Source: Variovorax sp. J22G73 (GTDB lineage: Bacteria > Pseudomonadota > Gammaproteobacteria > Burkholderiales > Burkholderiaceae_C). Taken from it: a DNA stretch of 64,000 nucleotides. Under the pieces are notes generated by a model, which did not search any database, had not been told where the DNA came from, and was given only the letters and a program-made list of their open reading frames with translations. Of the stretch, positions 35,646-46,599 are shown one piece after another. Each line of letters begins with the position of its first letter. The first letter of the stretch is position 1. Made by a program: the position numbers and the translations under genes. The stretch lies in NCBI RefSeq assembly GCF_030317035.1, contig NZ_JASZYK010000002.1, positions 620,001 to 684,000 of the forward strand, read 5' to 3'.

Positions 35646-36377
35646 ATGAAACGCCAAGGCACGCTCGTTCGATGGGAAAAGGACCGGGGCTTCGGCTTCG
35701 TTCGCAGCCCCGACATTTCCGCCGATGTGTTCGTGCACCTGCGCGACTTCACGGACCGCGGCGCTGCGCCGCAGGTCGGCATGAAGCTCAGCTTCGAAGA
35801 GATCCATGTGGGCGGCAAGGGGCCGCGGGCGGTGGCGGTGCAGGCCGAAGGGGCGGCGCAGCAGCGCGCGCAGGGGCGCTCGGAGCGCCCTGAACGCAAT
35901 GAAGGCCAGGACCGGCGGCAACGGCAACCGCAGCGGTCGGCAAGCGGGGCTCGTCCGCCCAACTCCCGGGCCGCCGCCAGCCGCCGGCGCGAAGCCGCGC
36001 CCTTCTCTTCCTCGTCGCTGCCGATGGCACTGCTGTTCGCGGGGTACGCGGCGCTGCTGGCCTACGGCGTGCTCGCCGCGCGCGTCCCGCCGATCGCGCT
36101 GGGCGTGTTGCTGCTGCTGAGCCTGCTGACCTTCGCCGTCTACGGCTTCGACAAGAACGCCGCCCAGGCGGGCCGCTGGCGCACGGCCGAGAACACGCTG
36201 CACCTGCTGTCGCTGGCCGGTGGCTGGCCGGGCGCGTGGGTGGCGCAGCGGCTGTTCCACCACAAGGTGCGCAAGACCAGCTTCATGGCCGGCTACTGGG
36301 CCACGGTGCTCCTGCACATGGCGGCCGTGGGCGCCTGGGTGGCCAGGTGGCTGCCAGCGGGGCTGCTGGCGCTCTGA
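35646..36377 (+). CDS. cold-shock domain - DUF1294 fusion membrane protein
   Basis: A 243-residue fusion. Residues 1-65 are a cold-shock (RNA-binding OB) domain with RWEKDRGFGFVRSPDISADVFVH, the RNP1/RNP2 signature. Residues about 66-120 are a Gln/Arg-rich linker. The C-terminal part is DUF1294, with about three membrane spans and the conserved FDKNAAQAGRWRTAENTLHLLSLAGGWPGAWVAQ. This architecture is known in proteobacteria, but its job is not. ATG 35646 is the first start that gives a clean cold-shock domain. Confidence 0.85.
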   Translation: MKRQGTLVRWEKDRGFGFVRSPDISADVFVHLRDFTDRGAAPQVGMKLSFEEIHVGGKGPRAVAVQAEGAAQQRAQGRSERPERNEGQDRRQRQPQRSASGARPPNSRAAASRRREAAPFSSSSLPMALLFAGYAALLAYGVLAARVPPIALGVLLLLSLLTFAVYGFDKNAAQAGRWRTAENTLHLLSLAGGWPGAWVAQRLFHHKVRKTSFMAGYWATVLLHMAAVGAWVARWLPAGLLAL

Positions 36378-36380
36378 ACC

Positions 36381-38831
<2,451 letters not shown>

Positions 38832-38947
38832 CGGTGGGGGACTGCAGCGCTGTGGGAGCGCCGTTGTGGGCAACCCTCGATTTTAGGGTTTTCCACCATC
38901 CGTGTCGCCACAAACATCCTGTGACCGCGCTCGCGGGAGTCCTTCAT

Positions 38948-38968
38948 TTGATTGCCAAAGTCAATCAA
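38948..38968. promoter_or_regulatory. MarR-type operator TTGATTG-N7-CAATCAA
   Basis: A perfect 7-bp inverted repeat with a 7-bp spacer ends four bases before the likely ATG of the MarR-GNAT gene. Form and position fit MarR autorepression. It could also touch the divergent ygiQ promoter. Confidence 0.65.
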
Positions 38969-38972
38969 CCGA

Positions 38973-39929
38973 ATGACAATGGCAAGCATGTCCACCTCGC
39001 AAACTACCGTCGACGCCGCCGCCGTGAAGGCGATGCGGCAGTTCAACCGCTTCTACACGCGCCGCATCGGCGCCCTCGATCCCTACCTCGGCAGCCCCAT
39101 GTCGCTCACCGATGTGCGCGTGCTGTACGAGCTGGCGCACCGCGAAACCGCGGTGGCCGGCGAAATTGCGCGCGACCTCGGGCTCGACGCGGGCTACATG
39201 AGCCGCATCCTGCGCCGCTTCGAAACCGAAGGCTGGCTCACGCGCGCGCCGGACCCGCGCGATGCCCGGCAAAGCGTGCTGCGGCTGACCGAGCCCGGCC
39301 ACGCCGCATTTGCGCCGCTGCAACAGAAATCGCGCGACGAGGCCGCCGCCCTGCTCACGCCGCTGGCGCCGGCGCAGCGCCAGCAGCTGGTGCAGGCAAT
39401 GGCCACGGTGCAGGCGCTGCTGGCGCCGCAGGCTTCGCCGGCCAAGCCCCAGGCGGCCGTGCTGCGCGACCTGGCGCCCGGCGACATGGGCTGGGTGGTG
39501 CAGCAGCACGGCGAGATCTACGCGCGCGAGTACGGCTGGAACAGCGAGTTCGAGGCGCTGGTGGCGGGCATCGCGAGCGAGTTTTTGCTCAAGTTCCAGC
39601 CCGAGTGGGAGCGCGGCTGGATCGCGGAACTCAACGGCGAGCGGGTGGGCGCGATCTTCCTGGTGCGCAAGTCGCCCACCGTGGCGCAGCTGCGCATGCT
39701 GATCCTGGCGCCGGGGGCGCGCGGGCTGGGGCTGGGCGGCACGCTGGTGGACGAGTGCATCGCCTTCGCGCGCCTGAAGGGCTACAAGAAGATGACGCTG
39801 TGGACCAACAGCTGCCTGCTGGCCGCACGCGGCATCTATGCGAAGCGCGGGTTCACGCTGACGCAGTCGGAGCCGCACAAGGGTTACGGCAAGGAGCTTG
39901 TGGGGGAGACGTGGGAGTTGAAGCTGTAG
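38973..39929 (+). CDS. MarR-GNAT fusion protein
   Basis: A fusion of about 318 residues. The N-terminal MarR winged helix (residues about 20-140) contains the EIARDLGLDAGYMSRILRRFETEGWL recognition stretch. The C-terminal GNAT acetyltransferase domain has the acetyl-CoA loop LAPGARGLGLGGTLVDECIAFAR and ends in YAKRGF. ATG 38973 is the first ATG, with others at 38979 and 38988. Function: probably a sensor-regulator that acetylates a small molecule. The inverted repeat just upstream is its likely operator. Confidence 0.85.
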   Translation: MTMASMSTSQTTVDAAAVKAMRQFNRFYTRRIGALDPYLGSPMSLTDVRVLYELAHRETAVAGEIARDLGLDAGYMSRILRRFETEGWLTRAPDPRDARQSVLRLTEPGHAAFAPLQQKSRDEAAALLTPLAPAQRQQLVQAMATVQALLAPQASPAKPQAAVLRDLAPGDMGWVVQQHGEIYAREYGWNSEFEALVAGIASEFLLKFQPEWERGWIAELNGERVGAIFLVRKSPTVAQLRMLILAPGARGLGLGGTLVDECIAFARLKGYKKMTLWTNSCLLAARGIYAKRGFTLTQSEPHKGYGKELVGETWELKL

Positions 39930-39969
39930 CGGCCACTGCTTGCGTCTCGCGGCTTGCATCCCGCGTTTG

Positions 39970-40081
39970 CTCCTTCCCCCCCTGGGGGAAGGCTGGGATG
40001 GGGGCAAGCGCCCAACGAGCGCTGCTACGGAGCGCAGGCCGTCGAGCCCCCACCCCTGCCCTCCCCCAGCGGGGGAGGGAG
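39970..40081. repeat. 112-bp MITE-like element with 36-bp terminal inverted repeats
   Basis: The ends 39970-40005 and 40046-40081 are inverted copies matching at 31 of 36 positions, each holding a CCCCC...GGGGG core that is itself palindromic. Between them is a 40-bp segment. It lies between the convergent MarR-GNAT and bdhA genes, where the two stems could also end transcription from both sides. Confidence 0.7.
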
Positions 40082-40096
40082 AAACTCAATGCATCG

Positions 40097-40879
40097 TCAC
40101 TGCATGAACCACCCGTGGCTCACCACCAGCGATTGCCCCGTCAGCGCATTCGTCGGGAAGCCCGCGAACAGCAGCGCCACGCGCGCCACGTCTTCCGTGG
40201 TCGTGAACTCGCCGTCGACCGTTTCCTTGAGCATCACGTTCTTGATGACTTCTTCCTCGCTGATGCCCAGCGTCTTCGCCTGCTCGGGAATCTGCTTTTC
40301 CACCAGCGGCGTGCGCACGAAGCCGGGGCAGATCACGTTGGCGCGCACGCCGTGCTTGGCGCCCTCCTTGGCCACCGTCTTGGCCAGCCCGATGAGGCCG
40401 TGCTTGGCCGTCACGTAGGGCGCCTTCAGCAGCGAGGCTTCCTTCGAATGCACCGAGCCCATGTAGATCACGCTGCCGCCACGGCCTTGCGCGTACATGT
40501 GCTTCAGGCAGGCCTTGGTGGTGAGGAAGGCGCCGTCGAGGTGAATGGCGAGCATCTTCTTCCAGTCGGCAAAGCTGAACTCTTCCACCGGATGCACGAT
40601 CTGGATGCCGGCGTTGCTGATGAGGATGTCGATGCCGCCGAAGGCCTTCGCGCCCTCTTCCACCGAGGCGTTGACCTGGTCTTCGTTGGTCACGTCGACC
40701 GCCACGCCGATGGCCTGCGCGCCCGTGGCCTTGAGCTCGGCGGCGGTGGCGTCGGCCGCTTCCTTGTTCAGGTCGGCAATGATGATCTTCGCGCCTTCCT
40801 GCGCGAAAAGAATGGCGATTTCCTTGCCGATGCCGCTGGCCGAGCCGGTGATGTAGGCGACCTTGTCCTTGAGTTGCAT
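40097..40879 (-). CDS. bdhA: 3-hydroxybutyrate dehydrogenase
   Basis: A 260-residue SDR that interconverts (R)-3-hydroxybutyrate and acetoacetate with NAD. It has [10 protein letters not shown] (residues 11-20), [11 protein letters not shown], Ser in [11 protein letters not shown], Tyr and Lys in APYVTAKHG and the ENV-type ending VSHGWFMQ, all characteristic of bacterial BdhA. It is last in a patatin - acetoacetate decarboxylase - bdhA set that fits PHB or ketone-body use. Confidence 0.92.
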   Translation of the reverse strand: MQLKDKVAYITGSASGIGKEIAILFAQEGAKIIIADLNKEAADATAAELKATGAQAIGVAVDVTNEDQVNASVEEGAKAFGGIDILISNAGIQIVHPVEEFSFADWKKMLAIHLDGAFLTTKACLKHMYAQGRGGSVIYMGSVHSKEASLLKAPYVTAKHGLIGLAKTVAKEGAKHGVRANVICPGFVRTPLVEKQIPEQAKTLGISEEEVIKNVMLKETVDGEFTTTEDVARVALLFAGFPTNALTGQSLVVSHGWFMQ

Positions 40880-40950
40880 GGTGCGTGTCCTTGAAGGGTG
40901 AAAGGGGTTGAGGGGTTGGAAATCAGGCGAGATGAATCAGGCGAGAGAAA

Positions 40951-41700
40951 TCACGCGAGGTAGTCGTGCTCGACGGTGCCCAGCGCGAGCGTCATGTCCG
41001 CGATGTAGTGCACGGCCGACTCGACCTTCAGCACCGGCAGGTCGGCCACCGGGGCCAGCGCATGCGGGTGCAGTTCGAGAGAGGCCGGACCGCCCCATGC
41101 GCCGTGCAGGTTCACGTCGACCATGTGATAGCGCACCAGCTCGCAGATGCGCGCGGTGCCATCGACGTGCGGAATGATCTTCAGCAGGAAGTTGGGCTGC
41201 GCGATGCCCGCGAGGATGGGCTCGGGGTCGAGCGCGCGGTGCTTGAAGCCCATGGTGGCCTTGGCGACGCGCACCTTGCCGTAGTCGAGCGTACCGACCA
41301 CCACGTCGGTCTCGTAGTCGAGCACCGGGGATGCGAGCTTCTTCGGAAAGCCCCAGAGTTCGCGGCCACCGGCGATGGGCGGATGGTCGTTCAGGTACAT
41401 GGCGTGCACGTACGCGCCCTTCTCCACGCCCTTGGCGGTGCGCAGCTGCACCGGAATGACCTGGCCCGACTCGGTGTAGTCGCCGAACCCGGTGGAGTCG
41501 GGCATGCGGATGAATTCGTACTTCACGAGCGGCTCGACCACCTCGAGCGGCTCTGGCACCACGGCGCGCAGCGCGTCCATGTCGGTGCGGTAGGTGACGA
41601 TGAGAAATTCGCGCCGCACGAAGCGGTAGGGGCCGGGCGGAAACGCGGGGCTGGTCAGCGGCATCGCGAATGCCGTTCGTCGCACATCTTCAATGTTCAT
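40951..41700 (-). CDS. acetoacetate decarboxylase family protein
   Basis: A 249-residue Adc-like protein. The Schiff-base lysine is in [12 protein letters not shown] (Lys after Pro), with [13 protein letters not shown] and [15 protein letters not shown] segments upstream. It yields acetone and CO2 from acetoacetate, or does related C-C chemistry. The ATG at 41700 is eight bases after AGGAGG. The alternative ATG at 41706 is too close to it. It lies directly upstream of bdhA. Confidence 0.88.
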   Translation of the reverse strand: MNIEDVRRTAFAMPLTSPAFPPGPYRFVRREFLIVTYRTDMDALRAVVPEPLEVVEPLVKYEFIRMPDSTGFGDYTESGQVIPVQLRTAKGVEKGAYVHAMYLNDHPPIAGGRELWGFPKKLASPVLDYETDVVVGTLDYGKVRVAKATMGFKHRALDPEPILAGIAQPNFLLKIIPHVDGTARICELVRYHMVDVNLHGAWGGPASLELHPHALAPVADLPVLKVESAVHYIADMTLALGTVEHDYLA

Positions 41701-41780
41701 GAACATTTCCTCCTGTTGAAGTGACGAGCCCAGTCTGGCGCTGGTTTCTTAGTCGAAGCTGAATCGCATGCTGCCGCTTG

Positions 41781-43001
41781 CTAGCGCGAGAGGCCCGGTC
41801 GCTTGACGCGCCCCGACCCATGCTCGCCCAGGTCGAAGGTGGTCACGCCGTTGACGGTGGCGTCGGCGCGCAGCGTCTCGGGGTGCGCGAGCGTCACGCG
41901 CATGTCGCGCGCGCCCGAGTCCCAGTGCTCTTCCACGGCCGCGCGCGAGAACTCGTAGTCCTTCGATTCGAGTTCGTAGGGCTTGTCGCGGTAGATCAGG
42001 TGAAAGATGTCGATGGGCTCGTGCGTGAGCTGCGACTGCACCGCCAGCACGCTCGGGTCGTTGCGCAGGCTGGCCGGCAGCTTGGTGATGAGGTCGGCAA
42101 TGGCCTGCTGCAGGTTCATGTTGGCGGCCAGCGCATCGGTGTTCATGCGGGTGCGGCTGGAGTAGGTGATGTCCTTCTGCCGCTCCAGCACGCCCGCCAT
42201 GGTGCGCGGCATTTCGCCGCGCGCGTTGAACAGGTCGACCTGCAGCACCACCAGCGGCTCGTTGCGCGGGTGCGTGTCCAGCACGTACTGCAGCGGCGTG
42301 TTCGACACGATGCCGCCGTCCCAGTAGTCGTCGCCGTCGATGGTGATGGGCGCGAAGCCCGGCGGCAGCGCGCCGCTGGCCATGATGTGTTCGGGGCCGA
42401 TGCGCTGTCGCGTGTTGTCGAAGTAGACCGAGTTGCCGGTGCGCACGTTGACCGCGCCCACGCTGAAGCGGGCCTCGCAGGCGTTGATGCGGTCGAAGTC
42501 GACCAGCCGCTCCAGCGTCGCCTTCAGCGGCGAGGTGTCGTAGTAGCTGAGCAAGGGCGCGGCGCCGCCCATGAGAAAGGCTGGCGAGTAGCGCGGCTCG
42601 AAGAAGCCCGGAATGCCCACCAGCGAGGCCATCGTGGCGCTGTACTGGTTCTGCGTGGCGCGGTCGCCCATCCACGAAGGAAGGCGCTGCGACGGGCCCG
42701 AGGACACCAGGTGCCAGAACTCGCGCAGGCGCTCCACGCGCTGCTCGGGTGCGTTGCCGGCGATCAGCGCCGCGTTGATGGCCCCGATGGATACACCCGC
42801 GATCCAGTGCGGCTCGAGCTCGGTCTCGCTGAGCGCGGCGTACACGCCGGCCTGGTAGGCACCCAGCGCGCCTCCACCCTGCAGCACCAGCGCCTTGCGG
42901 GCACTGCGCATGTCTTCGCGGCGCGAAGCAAAAGGGTTGAGGGGTTGGGTGGCGGCACGGGTTTTCTTCTTCGGGGGTGTCGTCATGCGTTCATTTGACA
43001 C
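41781..43001 (-). CDS. patatin-like phospholipase (DUF3734 type)
   Basis: A 406-residue patatin-like hydrolase. It has GGGALGAYQAGV (oxyanion hole), GVSIGA (nucleophile Ser) and DGGI (Asp of the dyad). The C-terminal DUF3734-like part contains KDYEFSRAAVEEHWDSGARDMR. In Burkholderiales this gene is commonly beside acetoacetate decarboxylase and bdhA and may act on PHB granules or lipids. An ATG at 42986 is an alternative start. Confidence 0.88.
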   Translation of the reverse strand: MSNERMTTPPKKKTRAATQPLNPFASRREDMRSARKALVLQGGGALGAYQAGVYAALSETELEPHWIAGVSIGAINAALIAGNAPEQRVERLREFWHLVSSGPSQRLPSWMGDRATQNQYSATMASLVGIPGFFEPRYSPAFLMGGAAPLLSYYDTSPLKATLERLVDFDRINACEARFSVGAVNVRTGNSVYFDNTRQRIGPEHIMASGALPPGFAPITIDGDDYWDGGIVSNTPLQYVLDTHPRNEPLVVLQVDLFNARGEMPRTMAGVLERQKDITYSSRTRMNTDALAANMNLQQAIADLITKLPASLRNDPSVLAVQSQLTHEPIDIFHLIYRDKPYELESKDYEFSRAAVEEHWDSGARDMRVTLAHPETLRADATVNGVTTFDLGEHGSGRVKRPGLSR

Positions 43002-43090
43002 CAGCAGTGCGACACCAACCTGACGAGGGACTTAGGCCTTGGAAGCGCCTCGGCCTCGTGCCGCCAGCGGCCGGGCCGCTGGCGCAAGGG

Positions 43091-43540
43091 TCACATCTTC
43101 GGCAGCAGCTGGCCGCGAATCTCGCCGCCCGGGTTGGCCGCCGTGTGCACGTTGGCGTACCACTTGCCCGAGACCAGGTCGGCCGCCTGTGCCGGCGTGA
43201 GCGTGGCCTGGCCTTCGATGGGGCTGGCCGGGTTGGCAAAGGGCAGCACCACGCCGGCGTTGGCACCGGCGGCCGCGGGGCCGTGGAAGTGCGCCATGGT
43301 GGCGGGGCCGCTCAGGCTGGTGTAGGTGATCTTGTACTTGAGCACGTTGGTGTCGCGGTCGAGCCAGGCTTCGGCGGTGCCGCTGCCACGGGTCATGTTG
43401 GGCGGCACTTCGCTGGCGGCGTTCATGGCGCCGCTGAAGCTGGCCACGTTCGACTTCGACATCATTCCGCAGCCGACCAGCGCGGCACTGGCCACCCCGG
43501 TGATGAGGGCTGCGCGCAAAAGGGTGCCATATTTGGTCAT
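43091..43540 (-). CDS. CHRD domain lipoprotein
   Basis: A 149-residue lipoprotein (signal RAALITGVASAALVGC, lipobox LVGC). The CHRD domain covers residues about 33-145, with FSGAMNAASEVPPN, MAHFHGPAAAGANA and WYANVHTAANPGGEIRGQL. CHRD domains occur in secreted proteins of mostly unknown role. The start has AGGAG. It is directly upstream of the patatin gene with an 89-bp gap. Confidence 0.88.
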   Translation of the reverse strand: MTKYGTLLRAALITGVASAALVGCGMMSKSNVASFSGAMNAASEVPPNMTRGSGTAEAWLDRDTNVLKYKITYTSLSGPATMAHFHGPAAAGANAGVVLPFANPASPIEGQATLTPAQAADLVSGKWYANVHTAANPGGEIRGQLLPKM

Positions 43541-43682
43541 GAGCTTGATCTCCTGGGTTGTGAAAGCGTCCACAGCATAGGCAGCACGGGCGGGCTTGTC
43601 TTGTCGGCCATCGTCCCGACTTGGGCGTGCGGCGTGCGGGGTTCCTGCAGCCGCGGGCATGGGCTGAAAGACAATCCGGCCC

Positions 43683-44234
43683 ATGACGTCTTCTCCCCTT
43701 CCGACCGCCCGCGACGTGGTCGATTTCTGGCGCAGGGCCGGCCCCGGACACTGGTTCGCCAAGAGCGAGGCCTTCGACGCCGCCTTCATCGCGCGCTTCT
43801 CCGAAGCCCACCAGGCAGCGGCCCGCGGCGAACTCGGCCATTGGCTGGCCGATGCCGAAGGCGCGCTGGCCTTGCTGGTGCTGCTCGACCAGTTCCCGCG
43901 CAACGCATGGCGCAACAACCCGCACATGCTGGCCACCGACGGCCAGGCGCTGGCCATCGCGAAGAAGGCGGTGCAGGCCGGTTTCGACCAGCAGGTGGAA
44001 GCACCGCTGCGACCGTTCTTCTACCTGCCGTTCATGCACTCCGAAGTGCTGGCCGAGCAGGAACGCTCGGTCGAACTCAATGCCGCGCTCGACGCCAACA
44101 CGCGGCGCTTCGCGGTGCTGCACCGCGACATCGTGGCGCGCTTCGGGCGCTTTCCCCATCGCAACAGGCTGCTGGGCCGGGAGAGCACCGCGGAGGAACA
44201 GAAGTACCTGGACGAGGGCGGGTTCTCGGGCTGA
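43683..44234 (+). CDS. DUF924 family protein
   Basis: A 183-residue DUF924 protein. DVVDFWRRAGPGHWFAKSEAFDAAF, LVLLDQFPRNAWRNNPHMLATDGQALAIAKKA and FFYLPFMHSEVLAEQERSV are all family marks. It is an all-helical, TPR-like fold of unknown function, found widely in proteobacteria. No operon partner. Confidence 0.9.
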   Translation: MTSSPLPTARDVVDFWRRAGPGHWFAKSEAFDAAFIARFSEAHQAAARGELGHWLADAEGALALLVLLDQFPRNAWRNNPHMLATDGQALAIAKKAVQAGFDQQVEAPLRPFFYLPFMHSEVLAEQERSVELNAALDANTRRFAVLHRDIVARFGRFPHRNRLLGRESTAEEQKYLDEGGFSG

Positions 44235-44273
44235 ACGGTTCGAGGATCGGGTCAGGCGGCCACCAATCGTCCG

Positions 44274-45200
44274 TCAAGCATCCGTATGCGCCGCCAGCGG
44301 CACCTCGCGCGTGGGCGACGGGTTGAGGTCGCCGATGCCCTTCATGTCCTTCATCGACCCGTAGGTGCGCGCATAGACCCAGGTGAACTCGGCCCCCAGC
44401 AGGAAGATCTGCGCCGAGTAGTACACCCACACCAGCACCACCACCAGCGAGCCGGCCGCCCCATAGCCCGAGGCCACGCTGCTCTTGCCGATGTACAGGC
44501 CGATCAGGTGCTTGCCCACGGTGAACAGCAGCGCCGTCACCGCCGCGCCCACCCACACGTCGCGCCACTGCACCCGGGCGCGCGGCATGATCTTGTAGAT
44601 CATCGCGAAGATCACCGTGACCATCGCGAAGCTGAAGACGAAGTTGACCACCTGCGCTGTGGTCTCCCAGGCGCCGAACATCGGCGACCACCACTTGCCC
44701 AGCGCGGCCAGCGCGGCGCTGGCCACCAGCGACACCATCAGCAAGAAGCCGATGCCCATGATCATGCTGAACGACAGCAGCCGCACGCGCAGCATGTTGA
44801 ACAGGCCCTTGTTCTTCGCGCGGGCCGGCGCGCGCCAGATGCGGTCGAGCGCATCCTGCAGCTCGCCGAACACCGTGGTCGCGCCCACCACCAACAGCCC
44901 GATGCCGATGACCGTGGCCACGATGCCCTCGGCCGGCTTGTTCACCGCCTGCAGCATGCCCTGCACCGCCGCCGCGCCCTGCGCGCCCATGAGCCCCGAG
45001 AGCTGCGCGAAGATCTCGCCGCGCGCGGCCTCCTGGCCGAACACCAGGCCAGCCACCGCGATGACGATCAGCAGCAGCGGCGCGATGGAAAACACCGTGT
45101 AGTAAGCCAGCGCCGCCCCCATGCTCGGGGCGTAGTCGTTCGACCAGGAATTGAAGGCTCGCTTGCAGAGGTCGAAGAGTGCGCGCAGTTGCGTGATCAT
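44274..45200 (-). CDS. YihY/BrkB family membrane protein
   Basis: A 308-residue inner-membrane protein with about six hydrophobic segments. FNSWSNDYAPSMGAALAYYTVFSIAPLLLIVIAV, TVFGELQDALDRIWRAP and VLVWVYYSAQIFLLGAEFTWVYAR are classic YihY/BrkB motifs. It was once annotated as ribonuclease BN, which is wrong for this family; the role is unknown. It is divergent from the chromate transporter genes. Confidence 0.9.
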   Translation of the reverse strand: MITQLRALFDLCKRAFNSWSNDYAPSMGAALAYYTVFSIAPLLLIVIAVAGLVFGQEAARGEIFAQLSGLMGAQGAAAVQGMLQAVNKPAEGIVATVIGIGLLVVGATTVFGELQDALDRIWRAPARAKNKGLFNMLRVRLLSFSMIMGIGFLLMVSLVASAALAALGKWWSPMFGAWETTAQVVNFVFSFAMVTVIFAMIYKIMPRARVQWRDVWVGAAVTALLFTVGKHLIGLYIGKSSVASGYGAAGSLVVVLVWVYYSAQIFLLGAEFTWVYARTYGSMKDMKGIGDLNPSPTREVPLAAHTDA

Positions 45201-45285
45201 GCGTAAGTGTCCCCGTGGTGGCCTGCCGCGCGTTGTCAGCGCGGTGCCCGGCATGTTGAAAGCATGCCTACGATAATCGCTCCAC

Positions 45286-45882
45286 ATGCACCCGTCTCGC
45301 CCAGCCGCCGCGCCGCTTTCCACGCCAGCTGTCGCGCATCCGCAGTCGCCGCGCGACCTGTTCGTGTCGTTCACCTGGCTGGCGCTGCAGGGCTTCGGCG
45401 GGGTGCTGGCCATCGTGCAGCGCGAGATGGTCGAGAAGAAAAGGTGGCTCACGCCCGAGCAGTTCCTCGAGGACTGGGCCGTGGCCCAGGTCATGCCGGG
45501 CCCCAACGTGATCAACCTGGCCCTGATGATCGGCGACCGCTACTTCGGCCTGCGCGGCGCGCTGGCCGCGGTGGCGGGCATGCTGACGGTGCCGCTGTTC
45601 GTCATCCTCGCGCTGGCGGTGCTCTATGCGCACTAGGCGGGCAACCCGCAGGTGGCGGCCGCGTTGCGCGGCATGGGCGCGGTGTCGGGCGGGCTCATCG
45701 CGGCCACCGGCATCAAGCTGGTGCCGCAGCTGCGAAAGCACCCGCTGGGCTTTGCCACCTGCCTGGCCATCATGACGCTGGTGTTCCTGGCCATCGCGGT
45801 GTTCAAGGTGCCGCTGGGCTGGGTGCTGCTGGTGGTCGGCGGGGTGGCGTGCGTGTGGACCTGGAAGCGGATCGCTCCATGA
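45286..45882 (+). pseudogene. chromate transporter, first half (ChrA N-type), with in-frame TAG
   Basis: The frame encodes a CHR-domain protein of about 198 codons: LFVSFTWLALQGFGGVLAIVQREMV, WAVAQVMPGPNVINLALMIGDRYFG, then after the break AGNPQVAAALRGMGAVSGGLIAATG. Codon 117 (45634-45636) is TAG where relatives have an aromatic residue (YAH-Y/F-AGNP), so one base change makes the stop. The second part keeps normal coding sequence, suggesting a recent mutation or an assembly error. The partner gene follows at 45941. Confidence 0.75.
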
Positions 45883-45940
45883 GCGCGCGCCGGTCCACCC
45901 CCAACACGCTCGCGCCGCGGCCGAAGGCGGAGGCTGAGCA

Positions 45941-46540
45941 ATGACCATCGCCATGCACTGGCACGACTGGCTGGCTCTCTTCGGCCAGTACATGCTGCTG
46001 TCGCTGCTGTCGATCAGCGGCGCCATCACCACGGTGCCCGACATGCACCGCTACCTCGTGGCGCAGCACGGCTGGCTCAGCGACGCGCAGTTCAGCTCCT
46101 CGGTCGCCATCGCCCAGGCCGCGCCCGGGCCCAACGTGCTGTTCGTGGCGCTGATGGGCTGGAACGTCGGGCTCAACGCGGGCGGCGGCATCGGCGCCGG
46201 ACCGGGCGCCTGGCTGCTCGGCTTCTTCGGGCTGATGGTGACCATGGTCGGCATCATGCTGCCGAGCACCACCCTCACCTACTTCGCCACGCGCTGGGGC
46301 CACCGCAACCGCACCCGGCGCGAGGTGCGCGCCTTCAAGCAGGGCATGGCGCCCGTGGTGGTGGGCCTGCTGATCGCCACCGGCTGGGTGCTGGCCGGCG
46401 GTAACCATGCTGGCAATGCGCCCGCCTGGCACCTGTGGCTGCTCAGCGGCGTGGCCGCGCTTATCGTCTGGCGCACGCGCGTGCATCTGCTCTGGCTGCT
46501 GGGTGCCGGGGCGGTGCTGGGCGCCGTGGGCTTCGTCTGA
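45941..46540 (+). CDS. chromate transporter, second half (ChrA C-type)
   Basis: A 199-residue CHR-domain membrane protein with about five spans. It has LLSLLSISGAITTVPDMHRYLV, the family motif AIAQAAPGPNVLFVALMGWN and a Gly-rich helix. Two-gene (short-chain) CHR systems work as heterodimers and export chromate or sulfate-like anions. Because the first gene carries a TAG, the pair may be inactive in this strain. A start three codons later (ATGCAC) is possible. Confidence 0.85.
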   Translation: MTIAMHWHDWLALFGQYMLLSLLSISGAITTVPDMHRYLVAQHGWLSDAQFSSSVAIAQAAPGPNVLFVALMGWNVGLNAGGGIGAGPGAWLLGFFGLMVTMVGIMLPSTTLTYFATRWGHRNRTRREVRAFKQGMAPVVVGLLIATGWVLAGGNHAGNAPAWHLWLLSGVAALIVWRTRVHLLWLLGAGAVLGAVGFV

Positions 46541-46599
46541 CCGTCCAACCTTTTTCCATTTTTTCCTTCTTCCTTCCTCTTCATCAGGACCACTTCCAC

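Noticed and set aside
45634..45640. Programmed frameshift in the chromate transporter
   Set aside because: Frame is the same on both sides of the TAG. It is a nonsense codon and no slippery site is needed.
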